Assembly (NCBI RefSeq): GCF_024181725.1
Contig: NZ_CP028908.1
Span: forward strand, 4,205,501 to 4,269,500
Direction of reading: 5' to 3'
Length of the DNA stretch: 64,000 nucleotides
Source of the DNA: Bradyrhizobium sp. WD16
GTDB lineage: Bacteria; Pseudomonadota; Alphaproteobacteria; Rhizobiales; Xanthobacteraceae
Of this stretch, positions 47,246 through 54,450 are shown piece after piece. The stretch's first letter is position 1. Each line of letters opens with the position of its first letter. The notes beneath the pieces were generated by a model. That model did no database searches. It was not told where the DNA came from and worked only from the letters and a program-made list of their open reading frames with translations. Both the position numbers and the translations under genes were made by a program.

Positions 47246-47481
47246 GCTTCGCCCCAGTTTACGCGTCGCTAACGATGTTGCAATTCTTAAACAGGTTGTG
47301 GGGGGAAAAAAAGCAATCCTCGCGTTGATCTCGCCCCATGCTTAATCGCGGCCACGCTAGCCCTCCTTACAACTATTGCGTGTGAGTGCGGGCGGGGCAC
47401 GACCGAGGGGCCGGGGTTGACGCGCGCTTGCCTTGCGCCTGATGAAGCATCCCGCCTTCGACCCATCCTGAGTCGCCCATC

Positions 47482-48219
47482 TTGATCGAACAGCCTGTCC
47501 CGAGCGACCGCTATGCCAGCGCAGGCGCCGCCTTCCTGCGCGGCCTGCGCGCTGCCGCCGGCTCCATTCTGACCTACAGCCTGTTTGTCACCTATATCGG
47601 CGTCGGGGCGCTGGCCCATGACCTGCATTTCAGCCTGCCCTGGGCCATGCTCTCGACGATCCTGGTGTGGGCCGCCCCGGCTCAGATCATCTTTCTGACT
47701 ACCGTGGGGGCCGGAGGCACCGTGCTCCAGGCCGCACTGGCGGTGACGCTGAGCGCCATCCGCCTGATGCCCATGGTGGTGGCGCTGTTGCCGATGATGC
47801 GCGACCGCACCACCAGAGCGCGGCACCTGCTGCTTCCGACCCATTTCATCGCGGTGACATTGTGGGTGGAGAGCTATCGGCTGCTGCCGGCGGTGCCGCG
47901 CCATCGTCGCGTCGCCTTCGTCAACGGGATGGGCTGCGGGCTGGTCTCAGTGTCGGCGACCGCCACCGCGGTCGGATTCGGATTGGCCGCCAACCTGCCG
48001 CCGCTGCTCGGCGCAGCGGTGCTGTTCCTCACGCCGCTCTCCTTCCTGATCTCGACGACCCGCAACAGCCGCCTGACGGTTGACCGCCTGGCGCTGGCGA
48101 TGGGGCTCGTTTCGACGCCTCTGGTGTCGCTGGCCCACACCGGCGTCGACGTCTTGATCGGCGGTGGCGCCGCCGGGACACTGGCCTATGCCTGGCACCG
48201 CTGGAGCAAGCGCGGATGA
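47482..48219 (+). CDS. azlC: AzlC-type branched-chain amino acid exporter large subunit
   Basis: 245 residues starting at TTG. At least six hydrophobic segments are seen, with AzlC motifs: SLFVTYIGVGALA near the N-terminus, APAQIIFLT and LTLSAIRLMPM-like AVTLSAIRLMPMVVALLPMM. Acts with AzlD to export branched-chain amino acids or analogues. It overlaps azlD by 4 bp (ATGA), so the two are coupled. Confidence 0.9.
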   Translation: MIEQPVPSDRYASAGAAFLRGLRAAAGSILTYSLFVTYIGVGALAHDLHFSLPWAMLSTILVWAAPAQIIFLTTVGAGGTVLQAALAVTLSAIRLMPMVVALLPMMRDRTTRARHLLLPTHFIAVTLWVESYRLLPAVPRHRRVAFVNGMGCGLVSVSATATAVGFGLAANLPPLLGAAVLFLTPLSFLISTTRNSRLTVDRLALAMGLVSTPLVSLAHTGVDVLIGGGAAGTLAYAWHRWSKRG

Positions 48220-48563
48220 GCGGATTCTGGGGCGAATGGCAGAGCTATGCCACGCTGGTGCTGGCGGGTTTCCTGCCCAACGAGATCTGGCGCTTCGTGG
48301 GATTCCTGCTCGGGCGCAGGATCGATGAAAGTTCCGAGGCCCTGGTCTGGGTGAGGGCGGTTGCGACGGCTATTCTCGCCGGCGTCATTGCCCAGATCCT
48401 GATCGTGCCACCGGGCGCCCTCGCCACCGTGCCCGCCGCCTTGCGGCTCGGGGCGGCGGCCTCGGGTTTTGTCGGCTTCCTTGTGGTGCGGCGCTCGCTC
48501 CTCGCCGGCGTGGTGACCGGAGAGGTCGTGCTGGTGCTCGGCATGTTGCTGTCGGGACGCTGA
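48216..48563 (+). CDS. azlD: AzlD-type exporter small subunit
   Basis: 115 residues, with four hydrophobic segments and GFLPNEIWRFVGFLLGRRID near the N-terminus, the usual AzlD feature. It lies in operon with azlC. Its loop sequence VWVRAVATAILAGVIAQI is ordinary for the family. Confidence 0.88.
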   Translation: MSGFWGEWQSYATLVLAGFLPNEIWRFVGFLLGRRIDESSEALVWVRAVATAILAGVIAQILIVPPGALATVPAALRLGAAASGFVGFLVVRRSLLAGVVTGEVVLVLGMLLSGR

Positions 48564-48621
48564 TCCGGACCGGCGATGCGATGTCGCGCCGATGGCGCTC
48601 CGAGCGGCAAAGCATCCAAAC

Positions 48622-48654
48622 GAAAAAGCCCGGCTCGCGGGAGCCGGGCTTTCG
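48622..48654 (-). terminator. terminator of the outer-membrane protein gene
   Basis: On the minus strand AAAGCCCGGCTC pairs with GAGCCGGGCTTT around CCGC-like bases, then TTTTTCG. It lies about 60 bp after the stop codon. Confidence 0.85.
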
Positions 48655-48715
48655 TGGTGGTCCTGAACCGGGGTCCTCGGTGGAGAACCTCGGTCAGTAT
48701 GCGTCAGGACTTCGC

Positions 48716-49444
48716 TCAGTACTTGGCGACGACCGGGCCGCCCCAGTTGAAGCGGTAGTTCAGGCCGGCCTTCACGCTGTGGACGTCGTCGCGGTAGCTG
48801 ACAACGCCGCCGGCGGCCGGCACCGAGATGTCGGTGGTGCCGAAGTTGTAGTACTGGTACTCGACCTTGGCCGACCAGTTCGGGGTGAACAGGTACTCGA
48901 GGCCGGCACCGACGGTGTAGCCGGTGTCCTTGCGGCTGACGGCGAAGGCGAGCGGCGCACCGGTGGCGGTGTTGAACACGTTCACGTTGTCGTTGTTGCC
49001 GCGGAAGGCGAGACCGCCCTTGGCGTACAGCAGCGCCGGACCCCAGGTGTAGCCGAGGCGGCCGGTGACCGAACCGAAGTCGGAGCTGCGGCCCTGAACG
49101 GTGAACGGCACCGCGGCAGGCGGCGCGGTGAACAGCACGTTGGTGGTGTCGCGCGCGGCCCAGGTGTATTCGGCTTCGATACCGAGCACCCAGTTCGGGG
49201 CGAACTGATAGTCAGCGCCGCCCTGCACACCGCCGGCGAACCGGCCGTCGCTGCCGTAGATGTTGTCGCTGCCGTTGAAGGCGCCACCGATGTGACCACC
49301 GATGTAGAACCCGGTCCAGTTGTAGATCGGGGCCGGCACATAGGCCGGAGCCTTGGTGTAGGTACGGGCCGGAAGGTCGGCGGCAAAGGCCGAAGCCGTG
49401 CCCAGCGCGACCAGCGCCACGCTACCCAGCAAAATCTTCTTCAT
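48716..49444 (-). CDS. outer-membrane beta-barrel protein (Omp31/porin-like family)
   Basis: 242 residues. Signal peptide MKKILLGSVALVALGTASAF is followed by AADLPARTYTKAPAYVPAPI and NWTGFYIGGHIGGAF, the typical start of Rhizobiales Omp25/Omp31-type barrels. The C-terminus ends in a strand with a terminal aromatic (GLNYRFNWGGPVVAKY). Alternating hydrophobic patterns suggest an 8-stranded barrel. Likely abundant surface protein. Start at 49444 has GGAGAG upstream; GTG 49456 is less likely. Confidence 0.9.
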   Translation of the reverse strand: MKKILLGSVALVALGTASAFAADLPARTYTKAPAYVPAPIYNWTGFYIGGHIGGAFNGSDNIYGSDGRFAGGVQGGADYQFAPNWVLGIEAEYTWAARDTTNVLFTAPPAAVPFTVQGRSSDFGSVTGRLGYTWGPALLYAKGGLAFRGNNDNVNVFNTATGAPLAFAVSRKDTGYTVGAGLEYLFTPNWSAKVEYQYYNFGTTDISVPAAGGVVSYRDDVHSVKAGLNYRFNWGGPVVAKY

Positions 49445-49756
49445 CATTCTCTCCACTTACATCCCCAGCGCAGTGAGGTGCGCTTGAATGAGGCGGTTGA
49501 TACAGGGATTCCTTTAAGAAAGCTGTGACGCTCGGGCCACACCGAATGCCGGATTTGAGGTCGCGCCGAACCTGTAAATCCTTGAAAAGGTCACGATTTT
49601 TCCAAATTTCATGGAACCGTCACGCGGCCATTTCGGCGAAGAGCCCACCAACGTTCTGATTTTATTGAGCTAAGTTTGCTTCAAGCGCGGGCAGTCGAAG
49701 CCCGACTTTAAGGCATTCACGGACTCGCCAGGATTGCGCCCGGACGAACCGCCGAG
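49445..49756. other. 312-bp intergenic region upstream of the outer-membrane protein gene
   Basis: AT-rich in places (49555-49690) and presumably holding the promoter of the outer-membrane gene on the minus strand. I could not identify a consensus pair. No repeats found. Confidence 0.35.
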
Positions 49757-50182
49757 TCACGTCCCTGTGAGCGCCGCTTTCAGGCGAGCCGCATGCTCTT
49801 CCAGCACTGTCGGCGATTCCTTGTTGCTCATCGGCGGCACCAGGGCGACGCCCAGCATGCGCGGCATGACGTGAATGTGCAGGTGGAACACGGCCTGGCC
49901 ACCGGCCTGTTCGCTGAACTGCTGGATGGTGATGCCATCGGCGTTGAAGGCACGCTTCGCCGCGCCGGCGATCTTGTGCGCGGTGCGGGCGACGTGGGCG
50001 AAATCCTCCGGCGCGATATCCAGCACATTGCGGGCCGGAGCCTTGGGGATCACCAGGGTATGGCCGATCGAACGCGGCATGATGTCGAGGAAGGCGAGGG
50101 TATGGTCGTCCTCGTAAACCTTGTAGCAGGGGATTTCGCCGCGCAGGATCTTCGCGAAAATATTGTTAGCATCGTAGGTCAT
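49757..50182 (-). CDS. HIT family protein
   Basis: 141 residues. The histidine triad is HLHIHVMPR near the C-terminus, with IFAKILRGEIPCYKVYEDD at the N-terminus and FLDIMPRSIGHTLVIPKAPA in between. Such proteins hydrolyse nucleoside phosphoramidates or transfer nucleotides. The substrate is not known here. The gene is 74 bp from the upstream GNAT gene on the same strand. Confidence 0.93.
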   Translation of the reverse strand: MTYDANNIFAKILRGEIPCYKVYEDDHTLAFLDIMPRSIGHTLVIPKAPARNVLDIAPEDFAHVARTAHKIAGAAKRAFNADGITIQQFSEQAGGQAVFHLHIHVMPRMLGVALVPPMSNKESPTVLEEHAARLKAALTGT

Positions 50183-50256
50183 CGCACCCTCGTCACACTG
50201 TCGCCCATCGGCTCGGCGTCACTGTTGCCACGGCCGCCGCGGCGGTCAAGGGAGCC

Positions 50257-51438
50257 TCAGGCGCCGCCTTCCGCGCCTGCATCCTTGCGGAACGGACCGG
50301 CGTCGGTGAGTTCGCGCACCGCTTCGGCGACATGGGCGCGTTCCCGGGCGAGATAGTCGCGCACGGCGCGGCGGAAGGCCGGGTCCGGAATGTAGTGTGC
50401 CGAATAGGTGGTCTGGGGCAGGTAGCCACGGGCGATCTTGTGTTCGCCCTGGGCGCCGGCCTCGACCTTCTTCAGGCCGTGGGCAATCGCAAAATCGATG
50501 GCCTGATAGTAGCAGACCTCGAAATGCAGGAAGGGATGATGTTCGATCGCACCCCAGTTGCGGCCGAACAACGTATCCGAACCGATGAAGTTGATGGCGC
50601 CGGCGATGAAGCGGCCGGCGCGTCGCGCCATCACCAGCAGCACCTTGTCCGCCATGGTCTCGCCGATCAGGCGATAGAATTCGCGGTTGAGATAAGGGCG
50701 CCCCCATTTGCGGGATCCGGTTTCGATGTAGAAATCGAAATAGGCGTCCCAGGCCTCCTCGGTGATATCGCTGCCGGTGAGCTGCTCGACCGTGATCCCC
50801 GGCGCCAGCGCGTCGCGGCGCTCGCGCCGGATCGACTTGCGATGGCGCGAGGCGAGGGTGGCGAGGAAGTCCTCGAAGCTGCGGTAGCCGTCGTTGCGCC
50901 AGTGAAATTGCTGGTCGGTCCGCTGGAGAAAGCCGGCGCCTGCGAGCGCGGTCCATTCGTCCTCGGGTGCGAAGGTGACATGGACCGACGATGCGTTCAG
51001 CGCATCGCACATCCCGATCAGCCCCTTGGCGAGAAGCGTGCGGACGGCATCACGGTCCTCGCCGCTGCGCACCAGGAGGCGCGGCCCGGTTGCCGGCGTG
51101 AATGGGACGCTGGCCTGGAGCTTGGGATAGTAGCGGCCGCCGGCTCGCTCATAGGCGTCGGCCCAGCCGTGGTCGAAGACATATTCCCCCTGGGAATGGG
51201 CCTTGAGGTAGCTCGGAACGACGCCGATGACGCGGCCGTCCTGACGGGCCACGAGGTGCCGAGGTCCCCAGCCGGTGCGTGCCGCTGCCGAGCCGGACGC
51301 CTCCAGGGCGGCGATGAAGGCATGGCTGACGAAGGGATTGTGGGGGGCGCCCGCCGGGTTCGCACAGGCATCCCAATCGGCCGCGGCGATCTTCGCCACG
51401 GCCGGCACGGCTTCCAGCAAAATCTCGGAAGCGGCCAT
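50257..51438 (-). CDS. GNAT-type N-acyltransferase-like protein (COG3146, DUF482)
   Basis: 393 residues. It has two halves of FemAB/GNAT-like fold. Recognisable sequences are PFVSHAFIAALEASGSA, VGWGPRHLV-like RTGWGPRHLVARQDGRVIGV, YYQAIDFAIAHGLKKVEAGA and QGEHKIARGYLP, the last two being family signatures. Suggested role is amino acid or peptide transfer onto precursors of peptidoglycan or similar, but this is not established for this group. Part of a same-strand run with HIT, GDPD and ridA genes. Confidence 0.85.
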   Translation of the reverse strand: MAASEILLEAVPAVAKIAAADWDACANPAGAPHNPFVSHAFIAALEASGSAAARTGWGPRHLVARQDGRVIGVVPSYLKAHSQGEYVFDHGWADAYERAGGRYYPKLQASVPFTPATGPRLLVRSGEDRDAVRTLLAKGLIGMCDALNASSVHVTFAPEDEWTALAGAGFLQRTDQQFHWRNDGYRSFEDFLATLASRHRKSIRRERRDALAPGITVEQLTGSDITEEAWDAYFDFYIETGSRKWGRPYLNREFYRLIGETMADKVLLVMARRAGRFIAGAINFIGSDTLFGRNWGAIEHHPFLHFEVCYYQAIDFAIAHGLKKVEAGAQGEHKIARGYLPQTTYSAHYIPDPAFRRAVRDYLARERAHVAEAVRELTDAGPFRKDAGAEGGA

Positions 51439-51524
51439 TCAGTGCGGACGCCGGTTCCGGCCAGGGCGGTCGACAAACATGCATTTTACATTGTGGCCGG
51501 GCGCCGCGATTGCAAGCCGCACTG

Positions 51525-51574
51525 GAGCGTTTTCCCGCGAAGCGGATACCGGTTCGCGGACGAAAACGCGTCTC
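51525..51574. repeat. palindrome at the 3' end of the GDPD gene
   Basis: GCGTTTTC pairs with GAAAACGC and CGCGAA with TTCGCG within this 50-bp block, which overlaps the last two bases before the stop codon of the phosphodiesterase gene. It looks like a common dispersed repeat of this group of bacteria and could act as a terminator. Confidence 0.55.
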
Positions 51575-52319
51575 AGGGAAGAAATCCCTCGAAGATGATC
51601 TGGTCGGCATGGCGGGCGGCGCGGGCGCGCTGCGCCGGCGTGCGAACCGTCCAGGTCAGCAGCGGGCAGCCGAAGATGTTGCGGGCGATCCAGGGCGCCG
51701 GCGCCGGCAACTGCTCGATCCAGTAGGCGACGAAGTGCGGCTGCGTGCGCAGGCCGTGGCGAAGATGCAGCATGCCGCGCCGCTTGTCGGCCGGCAGCTC
51801 CGTCCAATATGCGTCATCATAGCTGCGCTGGGCGACGATGCCCCGCGGCAGCGACGGCGCCAGTTCGCGCAGCGCCAGGACCTGATCGGGATCGAAGGAC
51901 ATCGCGGCCGCCGGGCCGGAATAGGCCTTGAGCACCTCGATCATGCGCCGGACCAGACGACGGTCGCCTTCGAACCGGCTCTTGATTTCCAGCACCAGCG
52001 GCACGCGGCCCCCGACCAGGGTGCAGAGATCGCCCAGCGTCATCATGTGATCGCCGGTGTCGCGAAAGGCGACCTGTCTGAGATCCGCCGCCGTGAAGCC
52101 CGCGAGTTCGCCGCTGCCTTCGGTGAGGCGACCGAGGGCGAAGTCATGATGCACCATCGCCTCGCCGTCGGACGACAGCTGCAGGTCGACCTCGATGGCG
52201 AAGCCAGCTTGCGCCGCCGCGGCGACAGACGAGGGTGTATTCTCGATGACGCCGCGGCTGCGGTCGTGCAATCCGCGGTGGGCGACCGGTTGGGCCGTGA
52301 GCCAGGCGGGAGTGCGCAC
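51573..52319 (-). CDS. glycerophosphodiester phosphodiesterase
   Basis: 248 residues, GTG start. TIM-barrel GDPD domain: VAHRGLHD (catalytic His), ENTPSSVAAAAQAGFAIEVD (metal Glu and Asp), LSSDGEAMVHHDF (second catalytic His). Hydrolyses glycerophosphodiesters to glycerol-3-phosphate and alcohol, usually phospholipid turnover. No signal peptide, so cytoplasmic. It lies 8 bp after ridA and is probably co-transcribed. Confidence 0.93.
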   Translation of the reverse strand: MRTPAWLTAQPVAHRGLHDRSRGVIENTPSSVAAAAQAGFAIEVDLQLSSDGEAMVHHDFALGRLTEGSGELAGFTAADLRQVAFRDTGDHMMTLGDLCTLVGGRVPLVLEIKSRFEGDRRLVRRMIEVLKAYSGPAAAMSFDPDQVLALRELAPSLPRGIVAQRSYDDAYWTELPADKRRGMLHLRHGLRTQPHFVAYWIEQLPAPAPWIARNIFGCPLLTWTVRTPAQRARAARHADQIIFEGFLP

Positions 52320-52327
52320 CTGCGGTC

Positions 52328-52795
52328 TCAGCCGACCTCGAACATGGCTTCGACTTCGACGGCGGCATCCGCCGGAAGCGCGGCGACGCCGACGGTCGAG
52401 CGGGCATGACGGCCCTTGTCGCCGAAGGCGGCGACCATGAGGTCCGAGGCGCCGTTCAACACCTTCGGGCCGTCGAGAAAATCAGGCGCCGAATTGACGA
52501 AGCCGCCGAGCCGGACCACCCGCGTCACCTTGTCGAGATCGCCGAGCGCGGCCTTGGCCTGGGCGAGCAGGTTGATGGCGCAGGCGCGTGCGGCTGCCAC
52601 CCCCTGATCGACGCTGACGCCGGCTCCGAGCTTGCCTTTCGCCACCAGCTTGCCGTCGGCATCGAAACAGACCTGGCCGGACACCACGAGCAGATTGCCC
52701 GTCCGGACGAAGGCGGCGTAATTGGCCACCGGGGCGGCGGGCGTATGCAGGGTGATGCCCAATGCCGCGAGTTTCTGCTCAACCGAACCGGTCAT
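52328..52795 (-). CDS. RidA family protein
   Basis: 155 residues. RidA/YjgF features are GNLLVVSGQVCFDADGKL, GWQAARACAINLL-like AAARACAINLLAQAKAALGD and LGGFVNSAPDF. The family removes reactive enamines and imines. This one has an extra N-terminal segment (LAALGITLHTPAAPVANYAAF), typical of a subgroup with unclear substrates. The Arg usually required for deaminase activity is not obvious, so activity is uncertain. Confidence 0.88.
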   Translation of the reverse strand: MTGSVEQKLAALGITLHTPAAPVANYAAFVRTGNLLVVSGQVCFDADGKLVAKGKLGAGVSVDQGVAAARACAINLLAQAKAALGDLDKVTRVVRLGGFVNSAPDFLDGPKVLNGASDLMVAAFGDKGRHARSTVGVAALPADAAVEVEAMFEVG

Positions 52796-52912
52796 GTTTC
52801 GAAGATCCTTGAATTGAAGGGAAGGGGATTATGCGTTGCGGCCCGAACCTATCCGGCCTTAATTCGCCCATCAAGCGGGACCAAGCAGGCCTGCGGCGGG
52901 CGACCTCAACCA

Positions 52913-52942
52913 CTGATACGAGCGTCAGATCCACCGCACTAG
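52913..52942. repeat. partial C-type palindromic element
   Basis: Only the right arm survives: CTGATACGAGCGTCAGATCC then ACCGCACTAG. Its terminal CTAG (52939-52942) is also the first four bases of the A element that follows. Confidence 0.8.
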
Positions 52943-53016
52943 TGTGGCGTCTCGCAATTGCCTATGCCCTTTGCGGCAAGCCCCTGTAGGCAATTGCGAG
53001 ACATAAGCCACACTAG
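52939..53016. repeat. A-type palindromic element
   Basis: 78 bp from CTAG to CTAG. Arms CTAGTGTGGC and GCCACACTAG are perfect inverted repeats, then GTCTCGCAATTGCC and GGCAATTGCGAGAC. Almost identical to the copy at 54286-54363. Confidence 0.92.
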
Positions 53017-53029
53017 CTTTTTGATTTTG

Positions 53030-53104
53030 CTAGTGTCCCGATGTCTCCGAATGACCGTGCGAGGGTGAGGCAAACGAAGCGGTAATTCGGAGACGGGACA
53101 CTAG
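53030..53104. repeat. B-type palindromic element
   Basis: 75 bp from CTAG to CTAG: CTAGTGTCCCGATGTCTCCG at the left and CGGAGACGGGACACTAG at the right. It is separated from the A element by 13 bp containing TTTGATTTTG or a close form. Confidence 0.92.
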
Positions 53105-53189
53105 GGCTGATTGCGACCCCGCCGGATCGCATCTAATCTTTCGATCTTCGCTCCCGCGCGATCCGGGCGGGACAGTTTCAGGAGGCGGC

Positions 53190-54083
53190 ATGATCGGCCG
53201 TTGGCAAGTTTTCGGGATGCGTGCGGTTCCGCTGGCGGTCGTCGGCCTGGTGCTGGGTGCGAAGCTGGCTTTCGCCGCGCCGGCGGCGCCGGCCGCACCG
53301 GCACCTCCTGCCGCCATGCCGTTCCTCGCCCATCAGGCCGTCTACGAGCTCAGCCTGCGCAAGGCGCGCGGCAATGCCAGCATCAACGATGCTCGCGGAC
53401 GGATCGCCTACAGCTTCGCCGGCAATGCCTGCGAAGGCTTCACCACCGACTTCCGCCAGATCTCGGAGCTGCAGGGCGGCGAGAACAAGACCACGACCAG
53501 CGACCTGCGCTCGACGAGCTGGGAGGATGCCGACGGCAAGAGCTATCGCTTCAAGATCGAGACCCGGATGAATGACGGCACGCCGACCCAGGTCGACGGC
53601 ATCGCCGAGCATTCGGGCAGCGGGGTGACGGTCAAGCTCACGCTGCCGAAGCAGAAGAGCTTCACCCTCGGACCGGACACGGTTTTCCCGACCGAGCAGG
53701 TCAGGCGCATCATCGCTGCGGCGAAAGAAGGCAAGTCGGTGCTCGAGCTTGTCGTCTATGACGGTTCGGACGATGGTGAGAAGGTCTACAACACCCTCGC
53801 CGTGATCGGACAGCCCATTCCCGGCGACCGCGCGCCGGCCAAGGCCGATGCCGCGACGCAGAGCGACGCCCTGAAGTCGGTCACGCGCTGGCCGGTGACG
53901 GTGAGCTATTACGATCGCGCGGCGAAGCCGGACAGCGGCGAGCAGACCCCGGTCTACGCCATGTCGTTTGAGCTCTATGAAAACGGCGTGTCGCGGTCCC
54001 TGGTGCTCGACTACAACGATTTCGTCATCGCCGGCGCCATGAACAAGTTCGAGGTCAAGGACAGCAAGGACTGCAAGCCGTAA
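53190..54083 (+). CDS. eipB: cell-envelope integrity protein EipB (DUF1849)
   Basis: 297 residues. Signal peptide (LAVVGLVLGAKLAFAA) is followed by a mature protein whose pattern matches EipB of Brucella, a periplasmic beta-spiral protein needed for envelope integrity. Features are FLAHQAVYELSLRKARG, GRIAYSFAGNACEGFTTDFR and the closing DYNDFVIAGAMNKFEVKDSK. Cys81 and Cys295 are placed for the conserved disulphide. Its gene is bracketed on both sides by arrays of the palindromic elements. Confidence 0.85.
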   Translation: MIGRWQVFGMRAVPLAVVGLVLGAKLAFAAPAAPAAPAPPAAMPFLAHQAVYELSLRKARGNASINDARGRIAYSFAGNACEGFTTDFRQISELQGGENKTTTSDLRSTSWEDADGKSYRFKIETRMNDGTPTQVDGIAEHSGSGVTVKLTLPKQKSFTLGPDTVFPTEQVRRIIAAAKEGKSVLELVVYDGSDDGEKVYNTLAVIGQPIPGDRAPAKADAATQSDALKSVTRWPVTVSYYDRAAKPDSGEQTPVYAMSFELYENGVSRSLVLDYNDFVIAGAMNKFEVKDSKDCKP

Positions 54084-54129
54084 GGCTCGCTTTCCAGGGA
54101 CGGCTTGCTTGGATGCCGATACGCGCGTC

Positions 54130-54201
54130 AGGTGGATCTGACGCTCGTTTCAGCATTGCAGCGAGCTCTTCAAACGCGCGTCAGATCCAAAACCGCACTA
54201 G
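54130..54201. repeat. C-type palindromic element
   Basis: GGATCTGACGC and GCGTCAGATCC arms; right end AACCGCACTAG. The interior TCAGCATTGCAGCG matches the 31.4-kb copy. The left CTAG end is lost, and a short C-like fragment (CGATACGCGCGTCAG) precedes it. Confidence 0.8.
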
Positions 54202-54214
54202 AATCATATTGATG

Positions 54215-54289
54215 CTAGTGTCCTGATGTCTCCGAATGACCGTGCGAGGGTGAGGCAAATGAAGCGGTCATTCGGAGACAGGACACTAG
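54215..54289. repeat. B-type palindromic element
   Basis: 75 bp, CTAG to CTAG. Left CTAGTGTCCTGATGTCTCCG; right CGGAGACAGGACACTAG. Shares its right CTAG (54286-54289) with the next A element. Confidence 0.92.
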
Positions 54290-54363
54290 TGTGGCGTCTC
54301 GCAATTGCCTATGCCCTTTGCGGCAAGCCCCTGTAGGCAATTGCGAGACATAAGCCACACTAC
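54286..54363. repeat. A-type palindromic element
   Basis: Same as the copy at 52939-53016 except that the last G of the terminal CTAG is C. Followed by a 12-bp spacer (ACTTTGATTTTG) and another B element. Confidence 0.92.
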
Positions 54364-54375
54364 ACTTTGATTTTG

Positions 54376-54450
54376 CTAGTGTCCCTATGTCTCCGAATGA
54401 CCGTGCGAGCGCGAGGCAAACGTAGCGGTCATTCGGAGACGGGACACTAG
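54376..54450. repeat. B-type palindromic element ending inside dinB
   Basis: 75 bp, CTAG to CTAG. Bases 54447-54449 of its right end are the stop codon (TAG, minus strand) of dinB. Confidence 0.92.

Noticed and set aside
52913-54450. The palindromic arrays considered as a CRISPR or an integron attC array
   Set aside because: There are no unique spacers of regular length, three different stems are mixed, and no cas or integrase gene is present. MITE/REP-type elements fit better.
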